A stretch of DNA of 64,000 bases, from NCBI GenBank assembly GCA_903871605.1, contig CAIQHF010000026.1:23048-87047 (forward strand), read 5' to 3'. The notes under the pieces were generated by a model, which made no database searches, was not told the origin of the DNA, and saw nothing but the letters and a program-made list of their open reading frames with translations. Every line of letters begins with the position of its first letter. Position 1 is the stretch's first letter. Origin of the DNA: an uncultured Sphingomonadaceae bacterium. Its GTDB lineage: Bacteria > Pseudomonadota > Alphaproteobacteria > Sphingomonadales > Sphingomonadaceae. The translations under genes were made by a program, and so were the position numbers. Shown here one piece after another: positions 46,254-56,028 of the stretch.

Positions 46254-47242
46254 CCCGCGAGCAGCCGCGCGGCGAGCGGCGCGAAATAGGTCAGCACGCC
46301 CGAGCAGCCCGCGCGGCGGAAAGCGAGCAGCGTCTCCATCGCCAGCGCATCGCGGTCACCCATGCCCGCCGCCGCCGCCGCCTCGATCATCGCGTACTCG
46401 CCGGACACCTGATAGGCGAACACGGGCACCTCGAACCGATCCTTCACGCGGCGGATGATGTCGAGATAGGGCAGGCCGGGCTTGACCATCACCGTGTCGG
46501 CACCCTCGGCGAGATCGAGCGCGACCTCGCGCAGCGCCTCCTCGGCATTGGCATGGTCCATCTGATAGCCGCGCTTGTCGCCCTTCAAGCGCCCGCTCGA
46601 TCCGACCGCGTCGCGGAACGGACCGTAGAAGGCCGAGGCATATTTGGCGGCATAGGCCATGATCTGGACGTTGGGATGGCCCCCTGCCTCCAAGGCCGCG
46701 CGGATCGCGCCGACGCGGCCGTCCATCATGTCCGAGGGCGCGATGATATCGGCGCCCGCCTCGGCCTGGACCAGCGCCTGCTCGACGAGGATCGCACTGG
46801 TCACGTCGTTGAGGACATAGCCGGCCGCATCGATAAGCCCGTCATGGCCGTGCTCGGTATAGGGATCGAGCGCGACGTCGGTGAGCACGCCGATCTCGGG
46901 CGCGGCATCCTTGATCGCCCTGATCGCGCGGCAGATCAGATTGTCGGGATTGAGCGCCTCGCGCCCGTCGGGGGTGCGCAGATGCTGCGGCGTGTTGGGA
47001 AAGAGCGCGATGCACGGAATGCCGAGATCGCGCGCCTCGCGCGCCCGCGCGGCGATCCCGTCGACCGACCAGCGCGAGACGCCGGGCAGCGTCACGATCG
47101 GCTCCTCGACGCCCTCGCCCTCGGTGACGAACAGCGGCCAGATCAGGTCGGCGGGCGTCAGCACGGTCTCGGCAACCATGCGGCGGGACCAGGGGGCGAC
47201 GCGGGTGCGGCGCAGGCGCAGCGCGGGAAAGGAGGCGGTCAT
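46250..47242 (-). CDS. hemB: Porphobilinogen synthase (delta-aminolevulinic acid dehydratase)
   Basis: HemB condenses two 5-aminolevulinate molecules to porphobilinogen. The protein has 330 residues. The two Schiff-base Lys are in YAAKYASAFYGPFRD and MVKPGLPYLDII. The metal region reads DVALDPYTEHGHDGL, with Asp in place of the zinc-binding Cys, so this is the Mg-dependent type common in alphaproteobacteria. The fdhD gene ends 9 bases before it on the same strand. Confidence 0.95.
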   Translation of the reverse strand: MTASFPALRLRRTRVAPWSRRMVAETVLTPADLIWPLFVTEGEGVEEPIVTLPGVSRWSVDGIAARAREARDLGIPCIALFPNTPQHLRTPDGREALNPDNLICRAIRAIKDAAPEIGVLTDVALDPYTEHGHDGLIDAAGYVLNDVTSAILVEQALVQAEAGADIIAPSDMMDGRVGAIRAALEAGGHPNVQIMAYAAKYASAFYGPFRDAVGSSGRLKGDKRGYQMDHANAEEALREVALDLAEGADTVMVKPGLPYLDIIRRVKDRFEVPVFAYQVSGEYAMIEAAAAAGMGDRDALAMETLLAFRRAGCSGVLTYFAPLAARLLAG

Positions 47243-47251
47243 GCGCCCCCT

Positions 47252-48046
47252 CTAGGGCTTCGGCGGCGTCGCTTCCAGCACCGCGTCGGGACGCGCGAGC
47301 GCGATCACGCGGATGCCCGCCTGCGCGGCGCGCTCGATCGCCAGGCTGGTCGGCGCCGAGATCGCGACCAGCGTGTGGCAATCGCTGAGCGCCGCCTTTT
47401 CGACCAACTCGTAGGAGAGACGCGCGGTGGTCAGCGCGAAGCCGCCGCCCCAGCCGATCCCGCCGCGCGCCATCGCGCCGATCAGCTTGTCGAAGGCATT
47501 GTGGCGGCCGACATCCTCGCGGACCAGCGCGATCGCGCCGTCTGCATCGCACCATGCGGCGGCGTGGACCGCGCCGGTCTCGCGACCGAGCGGCTGATGA
47601 TCGCGCAGTGCCGCGAGCGCGGCGAAGATCGCCGCGTCGTGCACCGGATCGGCGGGGGGCGCGACGACGGGCAGCGGCCGCAGCGCCTGCTCGAGCGTCT
47701 CGATGCCGCACAGGCCGCAGGACGATTCGGAGACGCGGTGGCGGACGCGGTCGCGTGCCCTGTCACGCACCGCTGGCGCCAGAGCGAGCCGCAGCAGCAC
47801 CCCGCCCTCGGCCGCGTGCGGATCGACCGCGATCAGATCCGCGGCCCGATCGATCAGCCGCTCCGACAAGCAAAAGCCCGTCGCGAAATCCTCGAGCGAG
47901 TCGGGGGTCGCCATCATCACGGCGTAACCGATCCCGTCGATCTCGATCGCGATCGGCGTCTCGATCGCGAGCGGTCGCGCGACGGGCTGGATGTCGCCAT
48001 CGGGCGACCGCCTCAGGAAGGCGGAGGGGCGGGCGCGATCGATCAC
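47252..48046 (-). CDS. fdhD: Formate dehydrogenase accessory sulfurtransferase FdhD
   Basis: The protein has 264 residues. FdhD moves sulfur from IscS to the molybdenum cofactor of formate dehydrogenases. The catalytic CxxC is in ESSCGLCGIETLEQ, in the middle of the protein. LVREDVGRHNAFDKLIG is the other family signature. No formate dehydrogenase or molybdopterin genes are in the window, so it must serve an enzyme encoded elsewhere. It heads the fdhD-hemB-GNAT group. Confidence 0.92.
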   Translation of the reverse strand: MIDRARPSAFLRRSPDGDIQPVARPLAIETPIAIEIDGIGYAVMMATPDSLEDFATGFCLSERLIDRAADLIAVDPHAAEGGVLLRLALAPAVRDRARDRVRHRVSESSCGLCGIETLEQALRPLPVVAPPADPVHDAAIFAALAALRDHQPLGRETGAVHAAAWCDADGAIALVREDVGRHNAFDKLIGAMARGGIGWGGGFALTTARLSYELVEKAALSDCHTLVAISAPTSLAIERAAQAGIRVIALARPDAVLEATPPKP

Positions 48047-48072
48047 GCCCCTCGCCTAGTCGGATAAGCGGC

Positions 48073-48150
48073 TCAGCGGAAGATCAGCCAGAGGACGATG
48101 ATCACCGGGATCGGAATCCCGATCAGCCACAATAATATGCCCTTGCCCAT
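48073..48150 (-). CDS. Small membrane protein, 25 residues
   Basis: A tiny gene with a perfect AGGAGG ribosome site 5 bases before ATG. The product begins MGKGILLWLIGIPIPVIIV, has one hydrophobic segment and ends LWLIFR. Similar tiny membrane proteins with the MGKGILLWL start are common in alphaproteobacteria, though the function is unknown. It is too short for most gene finders. It lies just upstream of fdhD on the same strand and may be co-transcribed. Confidence 0.7.
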   Translation of the reverse strand: MGKGILLWLIGIPIPVIIVLWLIFR

Positions 48151-48203
48151 TTCATCCTCCTGTTATCGCTGCATTCGTAACGTGAACAGAACGAGGTGGG
48201 TCA

Positions 48204-49145
48204 GTGGCGGTTCCGCCGGGCTTGCGCCGCGCGCGACTATCGGGCCTACGCAAAGGGGTGACAAACGCCCTTCCCCGCCGCGCCGCGCTGATCGTCAACG
48301 CCAAGTCGCGCAAAGGCCGCCACCTGTTCCGCGAGGCGTGCCGGCTGCTGCGCGCAGCGGGGGTCGAGCTGGTCACGACCGATGCGGTGCGCGATCCCGC
48401 GCGCTTCGCCGAAAGCGTCAGGAGCGCAGTGCAAGCGGGCGCGCCGATGGTGATCGTCGGCGGCGGCGACGGATCGATCTCGTCGAGCGTCGATCATGTC
48501 GTCGGCACCGACACGGTGTTCGCCGTGCTCCCGCTCGGCACCGCCAACAGCTTCGCGCGCACGCTCGGCATCCCGCTCGACCTGCCCGGCGCGGTCGATG
48601 TGATCGCGGGCGGACGCGTCCGCCAGATCGACCTCGGCATGATCGACGGCGACTATTTCGCCAATTGCGCGACGATCGGCATCGCGCCGCAGGTCGCCGA
48701 GACGGTGCCGCACGGGCTCAAGGCGTGGCTCGGGCGTCCGGGCTATCTGCTCTGGGCGGCGTGGCAGCTCGCCCGCTTCGAAGGATTCCAGCTCACCATC
48801 GGCGAGGGCGACGCGGTCGAGACGATGACGGCGGTCGAGGTGCGGATCGCCAACGGCCCCTTCCATGGCGGCGTCGAGCTCGTCGACGGCGCACGACTCG
48901 ATTCGGGGCGGATCGTCGTCCAGGTCGTCACCGGCGCGACGCGGCGCAGCCTGGTGTGGAGCTGGGCGCTGAGCATGCTGCGGCTGCCGACGCGCGAGCG
49001 CACCACGCGCGACTTCACCGGCGCGGCGATCCGGATCGCGACGACGCCGCCGCTGCCGATCTCGATCGACGGCGAATTGCTCGCGACGACGCCGGTGACC
49101 GCGCGGATCGCCCGCCAGGCGATCGGCGTCGCGGCACCGCGCTAG
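48204..49145 (+). CDS. Diacylglycerol kinase-family lipid kinase
   Basis: The protein has 313 residues. The nucleotide motif is VIVGGGDGSIS, followed by VLPLGTANSFARTLGIP and the Asp-rich C-terminal part LPISIDGELLA. The fold is the DAGK catalytic domain, phosphorylating a lipid or sphingoid base. The GTG at 48204 has GAGGTGGG upstream; a second GTG at 48258 is also possible. It overlaps the convergent MATE gene by 4 bases. In sphingomonads it could act on sphingolipid precursors, but this is inference. Confidence 0.85.
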   Translation: MAVPPGLRRARLSGLRKGVTNALPRRAALIVNAKSRKGRHLFREACRLLRAAGVELVTTDAVRDPARFAESVRSAVQAGAPMVIVGGGDGSISSSVDHVVGTDTVFAVLPLGTANSFARTLGIPLDLPGAVDVIAGGRVRQIDLGMIDGDYFANCATIGIAPQVAETVPHGLKAWLGRPGYLLWAAWQLARFEGFQLTIGEGDAVETMTAVEVRIANGPFHGGVELVDGARLDSGRIVVQVVTGATRRSLVWSWALSMLRLPTRERTTRDFTGAAIRIATTPPLPISIDGELLATTPVTARIARQAIGVAAPR

Positions 49146-50587
49146 CCCACGAGCGCCTCGGCGGCGGTTTCGTGCGGGCTCGTCGTGGTCATCTGCAGCC
49201 TGCGCCAGCGCCCCGCGCGATAATAGGCGATCGCCATCAGCATCGAGCAGAGCGAGCTGACCGGAACCGACCACCACAGCGCCTCGCGCCCGATCAGCGG
49301 CCACAGCGCGAACACCAGCCCGAGCCGGATCGGGAATAGCGAGATGGCGAGGATCACCAGCGGCGCGAACACCGCGCCGGTCGCGCGCACCGTCCCGAAG
49401 ATCACCATCGTCACGCCGAAGAAGATGAACGCCCAGCTCGACACCAGATTGATGTGCTGCGCGATCGGCAGCGCGGGGCTGCCATGCCCCAAGAACAAGG
49501 CCAGCATCGGCCGGTCGACCAGCGTGACCAGCCCGATCAGCGCGGCGGTGATCGCGACGTTGACGGTGACGCCCCATCGCGTGATCGCGCCGACCCGGTC
49601 CCAGCGCCGCGCGCCGACATTCTGCGCCGCCATCGCGGAGACCGCGCCGCCAATCGCAAGCGCGGGCATCTGGATGTAGGTCCACAGCTGCAGCGTGACG
49701 CCATAGGCCGCGGTCACGTCGACGCCGGCGCGGTTGATCAGCCCGATCAGCGCCAGTCCCGCGAACGAGATCACGAACATCTGCAGCCCCATCGGGATGC
49801 CCTTGACCAGGATCACCTTCATCAGCGTGCGATCGGGGATCAGCCAGCGCAGCTCGTGGCCGCGCAGCCGCACCGTGAGATCGCGCGCATAGATGATCGC
49901 GATCAGCGCGACGAGACTGACATAGGCGGCGATCGCGGTCGCGGTCGCCGATCCCGCTATGCCGAGCGCAGGGGCGCCGAACAGCCCGCGGATGAACACC
50001 GGGTTCAAGCCGCTGTCGAGGATCACGTTGAGGATCATGATCCAGAAGGGCGTCATCGAATCACCCGTGCCGCGCATCCCCATGGTGATCACGACGAGCG
50101 TGAACGAGCCGGGCATCGCGATGAAGATCACGCGCAGATAGGCCTCGGCGAGCGGCACCGAGGCCGGCGGCGTCGCGAGCAGATGGAGAATCGCCGGCGC
50201 GGCGAGATAGCCGGCGACCGCGACCAGCGCCGAGACGATCGTGAACAGTCCGACCGCCGTGCCCATCGCGCGGCGCACGCCCTCGATGTCGCGGCGGCCC
50301 ATATTCTGGCCGATCAGGATCGTCGCGGCGAGCCCGAAGCCGAACACCGCCGCGAGCGCGAGGAACAGCACCAGATTGGCGTTGGAGGTCGCCGCCAGCG
50401 CATTCTCGCCGAGGAAGCGCCCGACCCAGATCGCATTGATCGAGCCGTTGAGCGATTGCAGGATGTTGGAGCCCAGCGTCGGCAGCGCGAACAGCAACAG
50501 CGTGCGCGCGATCGGCCCGCTGGTCAGGTCGCGCCCGCCATGCGCGCCGGCGGCCGGGCGCGAGGGCGTCGGCGATTCGGCGTCCAT
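49142..50587 (-). CDS. MATE-family multidrug exporter
   Basis: The protein has 481 residues and about 12 membrane helices in two repeats. MATE motifs appear in SGPIARTLLLFALPTLGSN, GSINAIWVGRFLGENALAA and GLAATILIGQNMGRRD. It exports cationic drugs or metabolites against a sodium or proton gradient. The start at 50587 is the first Met before the conserved N-terminal helix; a longer frame upstream is Arg-rich and out of character. Co-transcription with valS upstream is unlikely because of the perfect palindrome at 50798. Confidence 0.85.
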   Translation of the reverse strand: MDAESPTPSRPAAGAHGGRDLTSGPIARTLLLFALPTLGSNILQSLNGSINAIWVGRFLGENALAATSNANLVLFLALAAVFGFGLAATILIGQNMGRRDIEGVRRAMGTAVGLFTIVSALVAVAGYLAAPAILHLLATPPASVPLAEAYLRVIFIAMPGSFTLVVITMGMRGTGDSMTPFWIMILNVILDSGLNPVFIRGLFGAPALGIAGSATATAIAAYVSLVALIAIIYARDLTVRLRGHELRWLIPDRTLMKVILVKGIPMGLQMFVISFAGLALIGLINRAGVDVTAAYGVTLQLWTYIQMPALAIGGAVSAMAAQNVGARRWDRVGAITRWGVTVNVAITAALIGLVTLVDRPMLALFLGHGSPALPIAQHINLVSSWAFIFFGVTMVIFGTVRATGAVFAPLVILAISLFPIRLGLVFALWPLIGREALWWSVPVSSLCSMLMAIAYYRAGRWRRLQMTTTSPHETAAEALVG

Positions 50588-50836
50588 CAGAATGTCCCCG
50601 CGCGGCGGGAGGTCAGGACAAACGGCCCCGACCGGGTAGCCCCGCCGGGCCGCTTGGGCGCCGACACGCAGTGTCGCCGCCGCCATCGATGCTTCGTGAT
50701 CCGCCCCATGCGAGGACCGTGGCAGGCGACATCCGACATGGCCAGCCTGAAAACGACGACCGCCGCACGGCGTGTACGAGCCGCGGCGCGCGTCGACCAT
50801 CCTCCCCAAGCATGCTTGGGGAGGATGTTCAGCTTC
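50588..50836. other. 249-base gap between valS and the MATE gene
   Basis: The region has no gene. It contains the perfect 30-base palindrome (see next entry) next to the valS stop and a GC-rich sequence with no clear promoter for the MATE gene beyond weak boxes. Confidence 0.5.
50798..50827. terminator. Perfect 30-base palindrome after valS
   Basis: CATCCTCCCCAAGCA is followed at once by its exact reverse complement TGCTTGGGGAGGATG, 9 bases past the valS stop on the minus strand. The hairpin has no unpaired loop bases beyond the minimal turn. It probably ends the valS message; its CTCCCC arm resembles the ahpD hairpin. Confidence 0.65.
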
Positions 50837-53830
50837 TCAGCCCAGCCGCGCCAGCGCCGCGCCCAGCCGTTCGGCTTCGGCGGCCTTGTCGGCATGATCG
50901 GCGCGCGCCTTGTCGATCGCCTCGGGTTTGGCGCGCTCGACGAAGCTGGCGTTGGCGAGACGGCTCGCCAGCGAGTTGCGCTCCTTCTCGGCAGCGGCTA
51001 GGTTTTTGCGAAGCCGTTCTGCTTCAGCGCCCAAATCGATGAGATCACCGACCAAAACAATATATTCGGTGCCATCCAATACGACCTGAACCCTACCCTT
51101 GAGCGATGGTTGGTACGTAACGCGATCCAACTGCTCACCAGATTCTAGGTGGATGGCGATCCCCGTATTGATAAATTCGACGGCATCAATCCGAGCAAGG
51201 CGATGAAGCGCTTTCGCCTGCTGCCGAACGGCTTCTATCAAAGTGGCGCTGGGCTTTGTCGAAACGAGTCCACTTGTGATCGTTTCGCGCTGTTCAAGCA
51301 CGATTAGGTTCGTGCGCGCGCTCGCCGGCACATTGACCTCAGACCGCGCTGCGCGGATTTCACTGACCAACCGGATCAGCCAGTCGATTTCCCTCGCCGC
51401 CTCGGGATCGAGCGCGCGCGCGTCCGCCATCGGCCATGTGGCGACGATCAGGTCGTGCGCGCGCGGATGGGCGGGGCCGGACATCGCGTGCCACAGCTCC
51501 TCGGTGATGAACGGCATGAACGGGTGGAGCATGACGAGGATCTGATCGAACGCCCAGCCCGCGACCGCCTTGGTCTCCTCGTCGAGCGGGGCGCGCTCGC
51601 CGTCGGTGGTGGCGGGCTTGGTCAGCTCGATGTACCAGTCGCAGAAGCGCGACCAGACGAACTGATAGATGGTGTTCGCCGCCTCGTCGAAGCGCAGGTC
51701 GGCGAGCGCGAGGTCGAGCGCCTGGACGCAGCCGACCGTCTCGGCGACGATCCAGCGGTTGACCGGCAACGCCGCCGCGGGCGGCTCGAGCGTGGTCGAG
51801 GCGCCGACCCCGTTCGACTGCAGGAAGCGCGCGGCGTTCCACAGCTTGGTCGCGAAGTTGCGATAGCCCTCGACGCGCTTCTCATCGAGCTTGATGTCGC
51901 GGCCCTGGCTCTCCATCGCCGCCATGGTGAAGCGCAAAGCGTCGGCGCCGTAGCGATCGATGAGGCCGAGCGGATCGACCGTATTGCCCTTCGACTTGGA
52001 CATCTTGGCGCCGGTCGCATCGCGGACGAGACCGTGGAGATACAAGGTCTTGAACGGCACTTCCTTGAGGAAATGCATGCCCTGCATCGCCATCCGCGCA
52101 TCCCAGAAGAACAGGATGTCGAAGCCCGAGATCAGGATGGCGTTAGGGTAGCGGCCGCCGAGCAGGCGGGCGGCGCGTCCCTCCTCCCCGTTCGTCCCGA
52201 GCGCAGTCGAGGCACCGGCTACCGGCGCCGCGCCCGCGGCCTGTCCCTCGACTTCGCTCGGGACGAACGGAGGATTCGCACTGAGCGCAGTCGAAGTGCG
52301 TGTTGCGGGCGCCGCGCCTGCATCCTGTCCTTCGACTTCGCTCAGGACGAACGGGGGGGTTTGCGGCGTCTCCATCGCCTCCGGCCAGCCGAGCGTGGCA
52401 AACGGCCACAGTGCGGAAGAAAACCAGGTGTCGAGGACGTCCTCGTCGCGCCGCAACGCCCGGCCGGCACCGGCCTGCGCCTGAGCCTCTTCCTCGGTCT
52501 CGGCAACGAAGACATTTCCGTCTTCGTCGAACCAAGCCGGAATCCGATGCCCCCACCACAGCTGGCGGCTCACGCACCAGGGCTGGATATTCTCGAGCCA
52601 GTTGAACCAGGTCTTGGCCCAGGTCTCGGGCACGATCCTGATCCGCCCGTCACGCACCGCGTCGATCGCGGGTGCGGCGAGCGTCTTGGCGTCGACATAC
52701 CATTGGTCGGTGAGCCACGGCTCGATCACCGCGCCCGAGCGGTCGCCATAGGGCGTGGCGATGGTGCGCGGCTCGGCGTCGTGCTCGACGCCCTCCTTGT
52801 CGACGTGTGGCACCAGCACGCCCTCGGCCTTGAGCCGCGCGACGATCGCCACACGCGCGTCGAAGCGGTCGAGCCCGAGCAGCTCGGGCGGGATCAGCCC
52901 ATCCGACGTCTGCGTGACCTTCGCCTCGGCATCGAGCATGTTGAGCATGTCGGCGGCGGCGATGCCGGCGCGCCTGCCGACCTCGAAATCGTTGAAATCA
53001 TGCCCCGGCGTGATCTTGACCGCACCCGAGCCGAGCGCGGGATCGGCATGGTCGTCCGCGACGACGGGCACCAGCCGCCCGGTGATCGGCAGCTTCACCT
53101 TCTTGCCGATCAGGTGGGTGTAGCGCTCGTCGGTCGGATGCACCGCGACCGCCATGTCGGCGAGCAGCGTCTCGGGGCGCGTGGTGGCCACCATGATGTG
53201 CCCCGAGCCATCCTCCAACGGATAACGCAGATGCCAGAAGCCGCCCCTCACCTCGCGCGTCTCGACCTCGAGATCGGAGATTGCGGTCTTCAGCCCCGGG
53301 TCCCAATTGACCAGCCTTTTGTCGCGGTAGAGCAGCCCTTCCTCATACAGCTTGACGAAGACATGGATCACCGCCTTCGAGAAGCCGGGGTCCATCGTGA
53401 AGCGCTCGTTGGCCCAGTCGCACGAGGCGCCCAGGCGGCGGAGCTGACGCGTGATCGTGCCGCCGCTTTCGGCTTTCCAGTCCCACACCTTGTCGACGAA
53501 CTCTTCGCGAGAGAAATCGGTGCGCTTCTCGCCCTTGGCGTTCATCTGGCGCTCGACGACCATCTGCGTCGCGATGCCGGCATGATCGGTGCCGACCACC
53601 CACAGCGCATCCTTGCCCTTGAGCCGCGCGTGGCGGACGAGGATATCCTGCAGCGTCGCGTCGAGCGCGTGGCCGATATGCAGCGAGCCCGTGACATTGG
53701 GCGGCGGGATCACGATGGTGAAGGGCTCGGCGCCGTCACGGGGCGGGTGGAACAGGCCGCCCTGCTCCCAATGCGGATACCAATGCGCCTCGATGGCGGC
53801 GGGGTCGAAGGTTTTGGGAAGCTCGGTCAT
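50837..53830 (-). CDS. valS: Valyl-tRNA synthetase with in-frame repeat insertion
   Basis: The protein has 997 residues. The HIGH motif is in [14 protein letters not shown] and KMSKS in [10 protein letters not shown]. The C-terminal coiled coil ([19 protein letters not shown]) is present. Between [10 protein letters not shown] and [21 protein letters not shown], about 60 residues (488-548) come from two copies of a palindromic repeat (see 52186). A stretch near residues 840-943 is coded by DNA of only about 52% GC. popZ lies upstream in the same orientation, with a repeat between. Confidence 0.95.
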   Translation of the reverse strand: MTELPKTFDPAAIEAHWYPHWEQGGLFHPPRDGAEPFTIVIPPPNVTGSLHIGHALDATLQDILVRHARLKGKDALWVVGTDHAGIATQMVVERQMNAKGEKRTDFSREEFVDKVWDWKAESGGTITRQLRRLGASCDWANERFTMDPGFSKAVIHVFVKLYEEGLLYRDKRLVNWDPGLKTAISDLEVETREVRGGFWHLRYPLEDGSGHIMVATTRPETLLADMAVAVHPTDERYTHLIGKKVKLPITGRLVPVVADDHADPALGSGAVKITPGHDFNDFEVGRRAGIAAADMLNMLDAEAKVTQTSDGLIPPELLGLDRFDARVAIVARLKAEGVLVPHVDKEGVEHDAEPRTIATPYGDRSGAVIEPWLTDQWYVDAKTLAAPAIDAVRDGRIRIVPETWAKTWFNWLENIQPWCVSRQLWWGHRIPAWFDEDGNVFVAETEEEAQAQAGAGRALRRDEDVLDTWFSSALWPFATLGWPEAMETPQTPPFVLSEVEGQDAGAAPATRTSTALSANPPFVPSEVEGQAAGAAPVAGASTALGTNGEEGRAARLLGGRYPNAILISGFDILFFWDARMAMQGMHFLKEVPFKTLYLHGLVRDATGAKMSKSKGNTVDPLGLIDRYGADALRFTMAAMESQGRDIKLDEKRVEGYRNFATKLWNAARFLQSNGVGASTTLEPPAAALPVNRWIVAETVGCVQALDLALADLRFDEAANTIYQFVWSRFCDWYIELTKPATTDGERAPLDEETKAVAGWAFDQILVMLHPFMPFITEELWHAMSGPAHPRAHDLIVATWPMADARALDPEAAREIDWLIRLVSEIRAARSEVNVPASARTNLIVLEQRETITSGLVSTKPSATLIEAVRQQAKALHRLARIDAVEFINTGIAIHLESGEQLDRVTYQPSLKGRVQVVLDGTEYIVLVGDLIDLGAEAERLRKNLAAAEKERNSLASRLANASFVERAKPEAIDKARADHADKAAEAERLGAALARLG
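51000..51310 (-). other. Low-GC patch inside valS
   Basis: Counting GC by eye in 60-base blocks gives about 50, 48, 50, 58 and 53 percent from 51001 to 51300, against about 65 to 70 percent on both sides. The reading frame is intact and covers the region before the C-terminal coiled coil. This looks like replacement by recombination with DNA from a lower-GC relative, not a separate gene. Confidence 0.65.
52186..52368. repeat. Two palindromic repeat copies within valS
   Basis: Two successive inverted-repeat units lie in the coding sequence. Each has an arm like CGTCCCGAGCGCAGTCGAGG and the complementary CCTCGACTTCGCTCGGGACG. In the valS frame they read PFVLSEVEG ... STALSANP and PFVPSEVEG ... 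STALGTNG. Both copies keep the frame open. The same element lies between tmk and holB at 61172. Confidence 0.85.
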
Positions 53831-53999
53831 GGCGGCGCCCGCCTAGCAGGGGGGCGGGGGGCATGCCAAGCGGCGCGAGGCATATCTCCCCTCCCTGAAA
53901 GGGAGGGGACGGGGGTGGGTTCGCCTGGGGCAGGCGTAGCGCCGATCCGGAGACCAACCCACCCCTAACCCCTCCCTTTCAGGGAGGGGAAAATGGCGT
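53831..53999. repeat. Palindromic repeat between valS and popZ
   Basis: From about 53886 to 53993 the arm CCCCTCCCTGAAAGGGAGGGG is mirrored by CCCCTCCCTTTCAGGGAGGGG at the far end, and ACCAACCCACCCC pairs with GGGGTGGGTT. The element fills most of the 169 bases between the two minus-strand genes. It could attenuate or terminate transcription from popZ into valS. Confidence 0.7.
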
Positions 54000-54539
54000 C
54001 TAGCCCCGCCCGCTCAGCCGCGCGACCTCCGCCGAGACCAGCCGCTCGACCAGCGCGGGCAACTCGCGATCGAGCCATTCGCGCAGCATCGGGCGGAGCA
54101 GATCGGCGACCAGTCCATCGAGCGTGTTGGGCGCGCCCTCCTCGGCGCGGACCTGGAGCTGGCCGAGCGCCGCGAACGCGTTGCGGCTCGCTTGTGCAGC
54201 GGGCGACGACAGCAGCCCGTCGGTCGCGGGATCGCTCGCCGGCGTCGGCGCCTTGGCGGCGGCGGCGGGAATGGTGTCGGCTTCCGGCATCGGGCTGGTC
54301 AGCTCCAGTACGTCAGGGATTTCGGGCGTCTCGGGCGCGGCGGGCGCCGCCGCTTCGACGGCGGCTTCGGGCGCCGCCTCGGGCTCGGCGGGCGCCGGTC
54401 GCGCGCTCACCACCGCGGCCATCGCCTCGCGGCGCGCCTTGGGCGTCTTGGCGCCGACGGCCTCGCTGTCCTCGGCGATGATGCGCTTGATGGAAGCGAG
54501 AATGTCTTCCATCGACGGTTCGGTGTTGAGCTGCCCCAT
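54000..54539 (-). CDS. popZ: Polar organizing protein PopZ (DUF2497)
   Basis: The protein has 179 residues. The N-terminal helix EPSMEDILASIKRIIAED (about 7-24) and the C-terminal oligomerisation helices DLLRPMLREWLDRELPAL (about 145-162) are the PopZ/DUF2497 hallmarks. Between them lies an Ala/Pro/Glu-rich acidic linker. PopZ forms a mesh at cell poles and tethers the centromere complex. The gene order tolC-popZ-valS is typical for alphaproteobacteria. It starts 14 bases after the tolC stop. Confidence 0.88.
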   Translation of the reverse strand: MGQLNTEPSMEDILASIKRIIAEDSEAVGAKTPKARREAMAAVVSARPAPAEPEAAPEAAVEAAAPAAPETPEIPDVLELTSPMPEADTIPAAAAKAPTPASDPATDGLLSSPAAQASRNAFAALGQLQVRAEEGAPNTLDGLVADLLRPMLREWLDRELPALVERLVSAEVARLSGRG

Positions 54540-54553
54540 GGGCGCAGTGTCGC

Positions 54554-56011
54554 CTAGTTCGCGGCCGGTGTCACCGGGGTATTTTCGGGGATGATATTGG
54601 GCCCGTAGACCGGCTTGGCGATCGCCACCGGCTGCGGATTCTCGGACCAGTCGTTGATGTCGTGGATCGCGTGGCGGTAGTTCATCGTCGGGTCGTAGAG
54701 CGCGCCGCCGGTCAATCCCAGATGCTTGTAATCGACCAGCCCCATCGCGTTGAGCAGCGCGAAGCCCGCGACATAGGCATCGTGCTGCGCCGAGACGAGC
54801 GACACTTCGGAGCCGAGCTTCTCCTGCTCGGCGTTGAGCGTGTCGAGCACCTGGCGGAGCCCCGCGCCCTGCTCGGCGCGCACCCCTTCGAGCGCGAGCG
54901 TGTTGGCCTTGAGCGCTTCCTCGCTCGAGCGGATCACCTCGACCGAGGCCTGATAGCTCGAGAAGGCGGCACGCACCGTGGCGACCACCTGCCGCTCGGT
55001 CGCGGTCTGGTTCTCGATCGCCGCCGATTCGAACGCCTGGTCCTGGCGGACCTGCGCGCCCGGCAGCCCGCCCTGATAAAGCGGCACGGTCAGCGTCACG
55101 CCCGCCTGCGCGGCATTGCCGATCAGCCGTTCTCCGGCGAGCGCGCCGCCCGCATCGGTGTCGCGGACATAGGAGTCGCTCGCGGTCGCCGAGATCGTCG
55201 GCAACCGGCTCGATCGCGCAGTCTGCGTGTCGAAATGCGCCGCCTTCACCGCGGCGGCGGCGGCCGCGATGTCGGGATTGTTGGCGATCGCGGTGTCCTC
55301 GGCCCGATCGGGATTGTCGGGCAGCACGGGAAGCGGCGGCGGCTGGTCGAGCACGCCCGCGCTGCTGCCGACCACGCGACGATAATTCTCCTCGCTATTG
55401 ACGAGGTTCGATCGCGCCGTCGTCAGCTGGGCATTGCCGTCCTCGAGCCGCGCGCGCGACTGCGCGACGTCGGTCCGGGTCAGGCTCCCCGCCTGGAACT
55501 GATCGTTCGTCGCATCAAGATTGGTCTGCAACACCTTGACGTTGTTGACGTTGAGCTGGACGATCGCACGATCGCGCAGCACGTCCATATAGGCCGTGAC
55601 CGCTTGGACGAAGACGTTGCCCTCGGTCGCGCGCAGCGATTCACGACCCGAATCGACGCGCGCGTCGGCGGCATGCGTCGCATTGCGGATGCGCCCGCCC
55701 TGGAACACCGGCACGCTGAGCTGCGCGCCGGCGCTGAGGAAGCGATTGAACGTCTGCTGCTGGCGCAGGCCGCTCAGCCCCTGCGTATAGCTTGCGGAGG
55801 CGCCCACCGTCGGCCGGCCCTGCGCGCGGACGATCGCCGATTGCTCGTCGGTCGCACGAAGCTGGGCGCGCTCGCCGGTCAGCGTCGGATTGTCGCCATA
55901 GGTCGCGACTAGCGCGTCGGTCAGCGTCGTCGCGCCCGCGCCCGCCGGGGCGATCAGCCCCACCGTGAGCGCGATCATCGCTACCCCCGCACCTCGCCCC
56001 GACCGACGCAT
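54554..56011 (-). CDS. tolC: TolC-family outer membrane efflux protein
   Basis: The protein has 485 residues with a signal peptide (cleaved near AGATT, about residue 26). Two repeats of the outer membrane factor fold are visible: LTDALVATYGDNPTLTGERAQ at the start of the first and TAIANNPDIAAAAAAVKAA at the second, with helical hairpins. It forms a trimeric tunnel for type I secretion and RND efflux. The pcm gene precedes it by 17 bases, the usual alphaproteobacterial order. Confidence 0.92.
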   Translation of the reverse strand: MRRSGRGAGVAMIALTVGLIAPAGAGATTLTDALVATYGDNPTLTGERAQLRATDEQSAIVRAQGRPTVGASASYTQGLSGLRQQQTFNRFLSAGAQLSVPVFQGGRIRNATHAADARVDSGRESLRATEGNVFVQAVTAYMDVLRDRAIVQLNVNNVKVLQTNLDATNDQFQAGSLTRTDVAQSRARLEDGNAQLTTARSNLVNSEENYRRVVGSSAGVLDQPPPLPVLPDNPDRAEDTAIANNPDIAAAAAAVKAAHFDTQTARSSRLPTISATASDSYVRDTDAGGALAGERLIGNAAQAGVTLTVPLYQGGLPGAQVRQDQAFESAAIENQTATERQVVATVRAAFSSYQASVEVIRSSEEALKANTLALEGVRAEQGAGLRQVLDTLNAEQEKLGSEVSLVSAQHDAYVAGFALLNAMGLVDYKHLGLTGGALYDPTMNYRHAIHDINDWSENPQPVAIAKPVYGPNIIPENTPVTPAAN

Positions 56012-56028
56012 AATCCCCCCGATGAACG

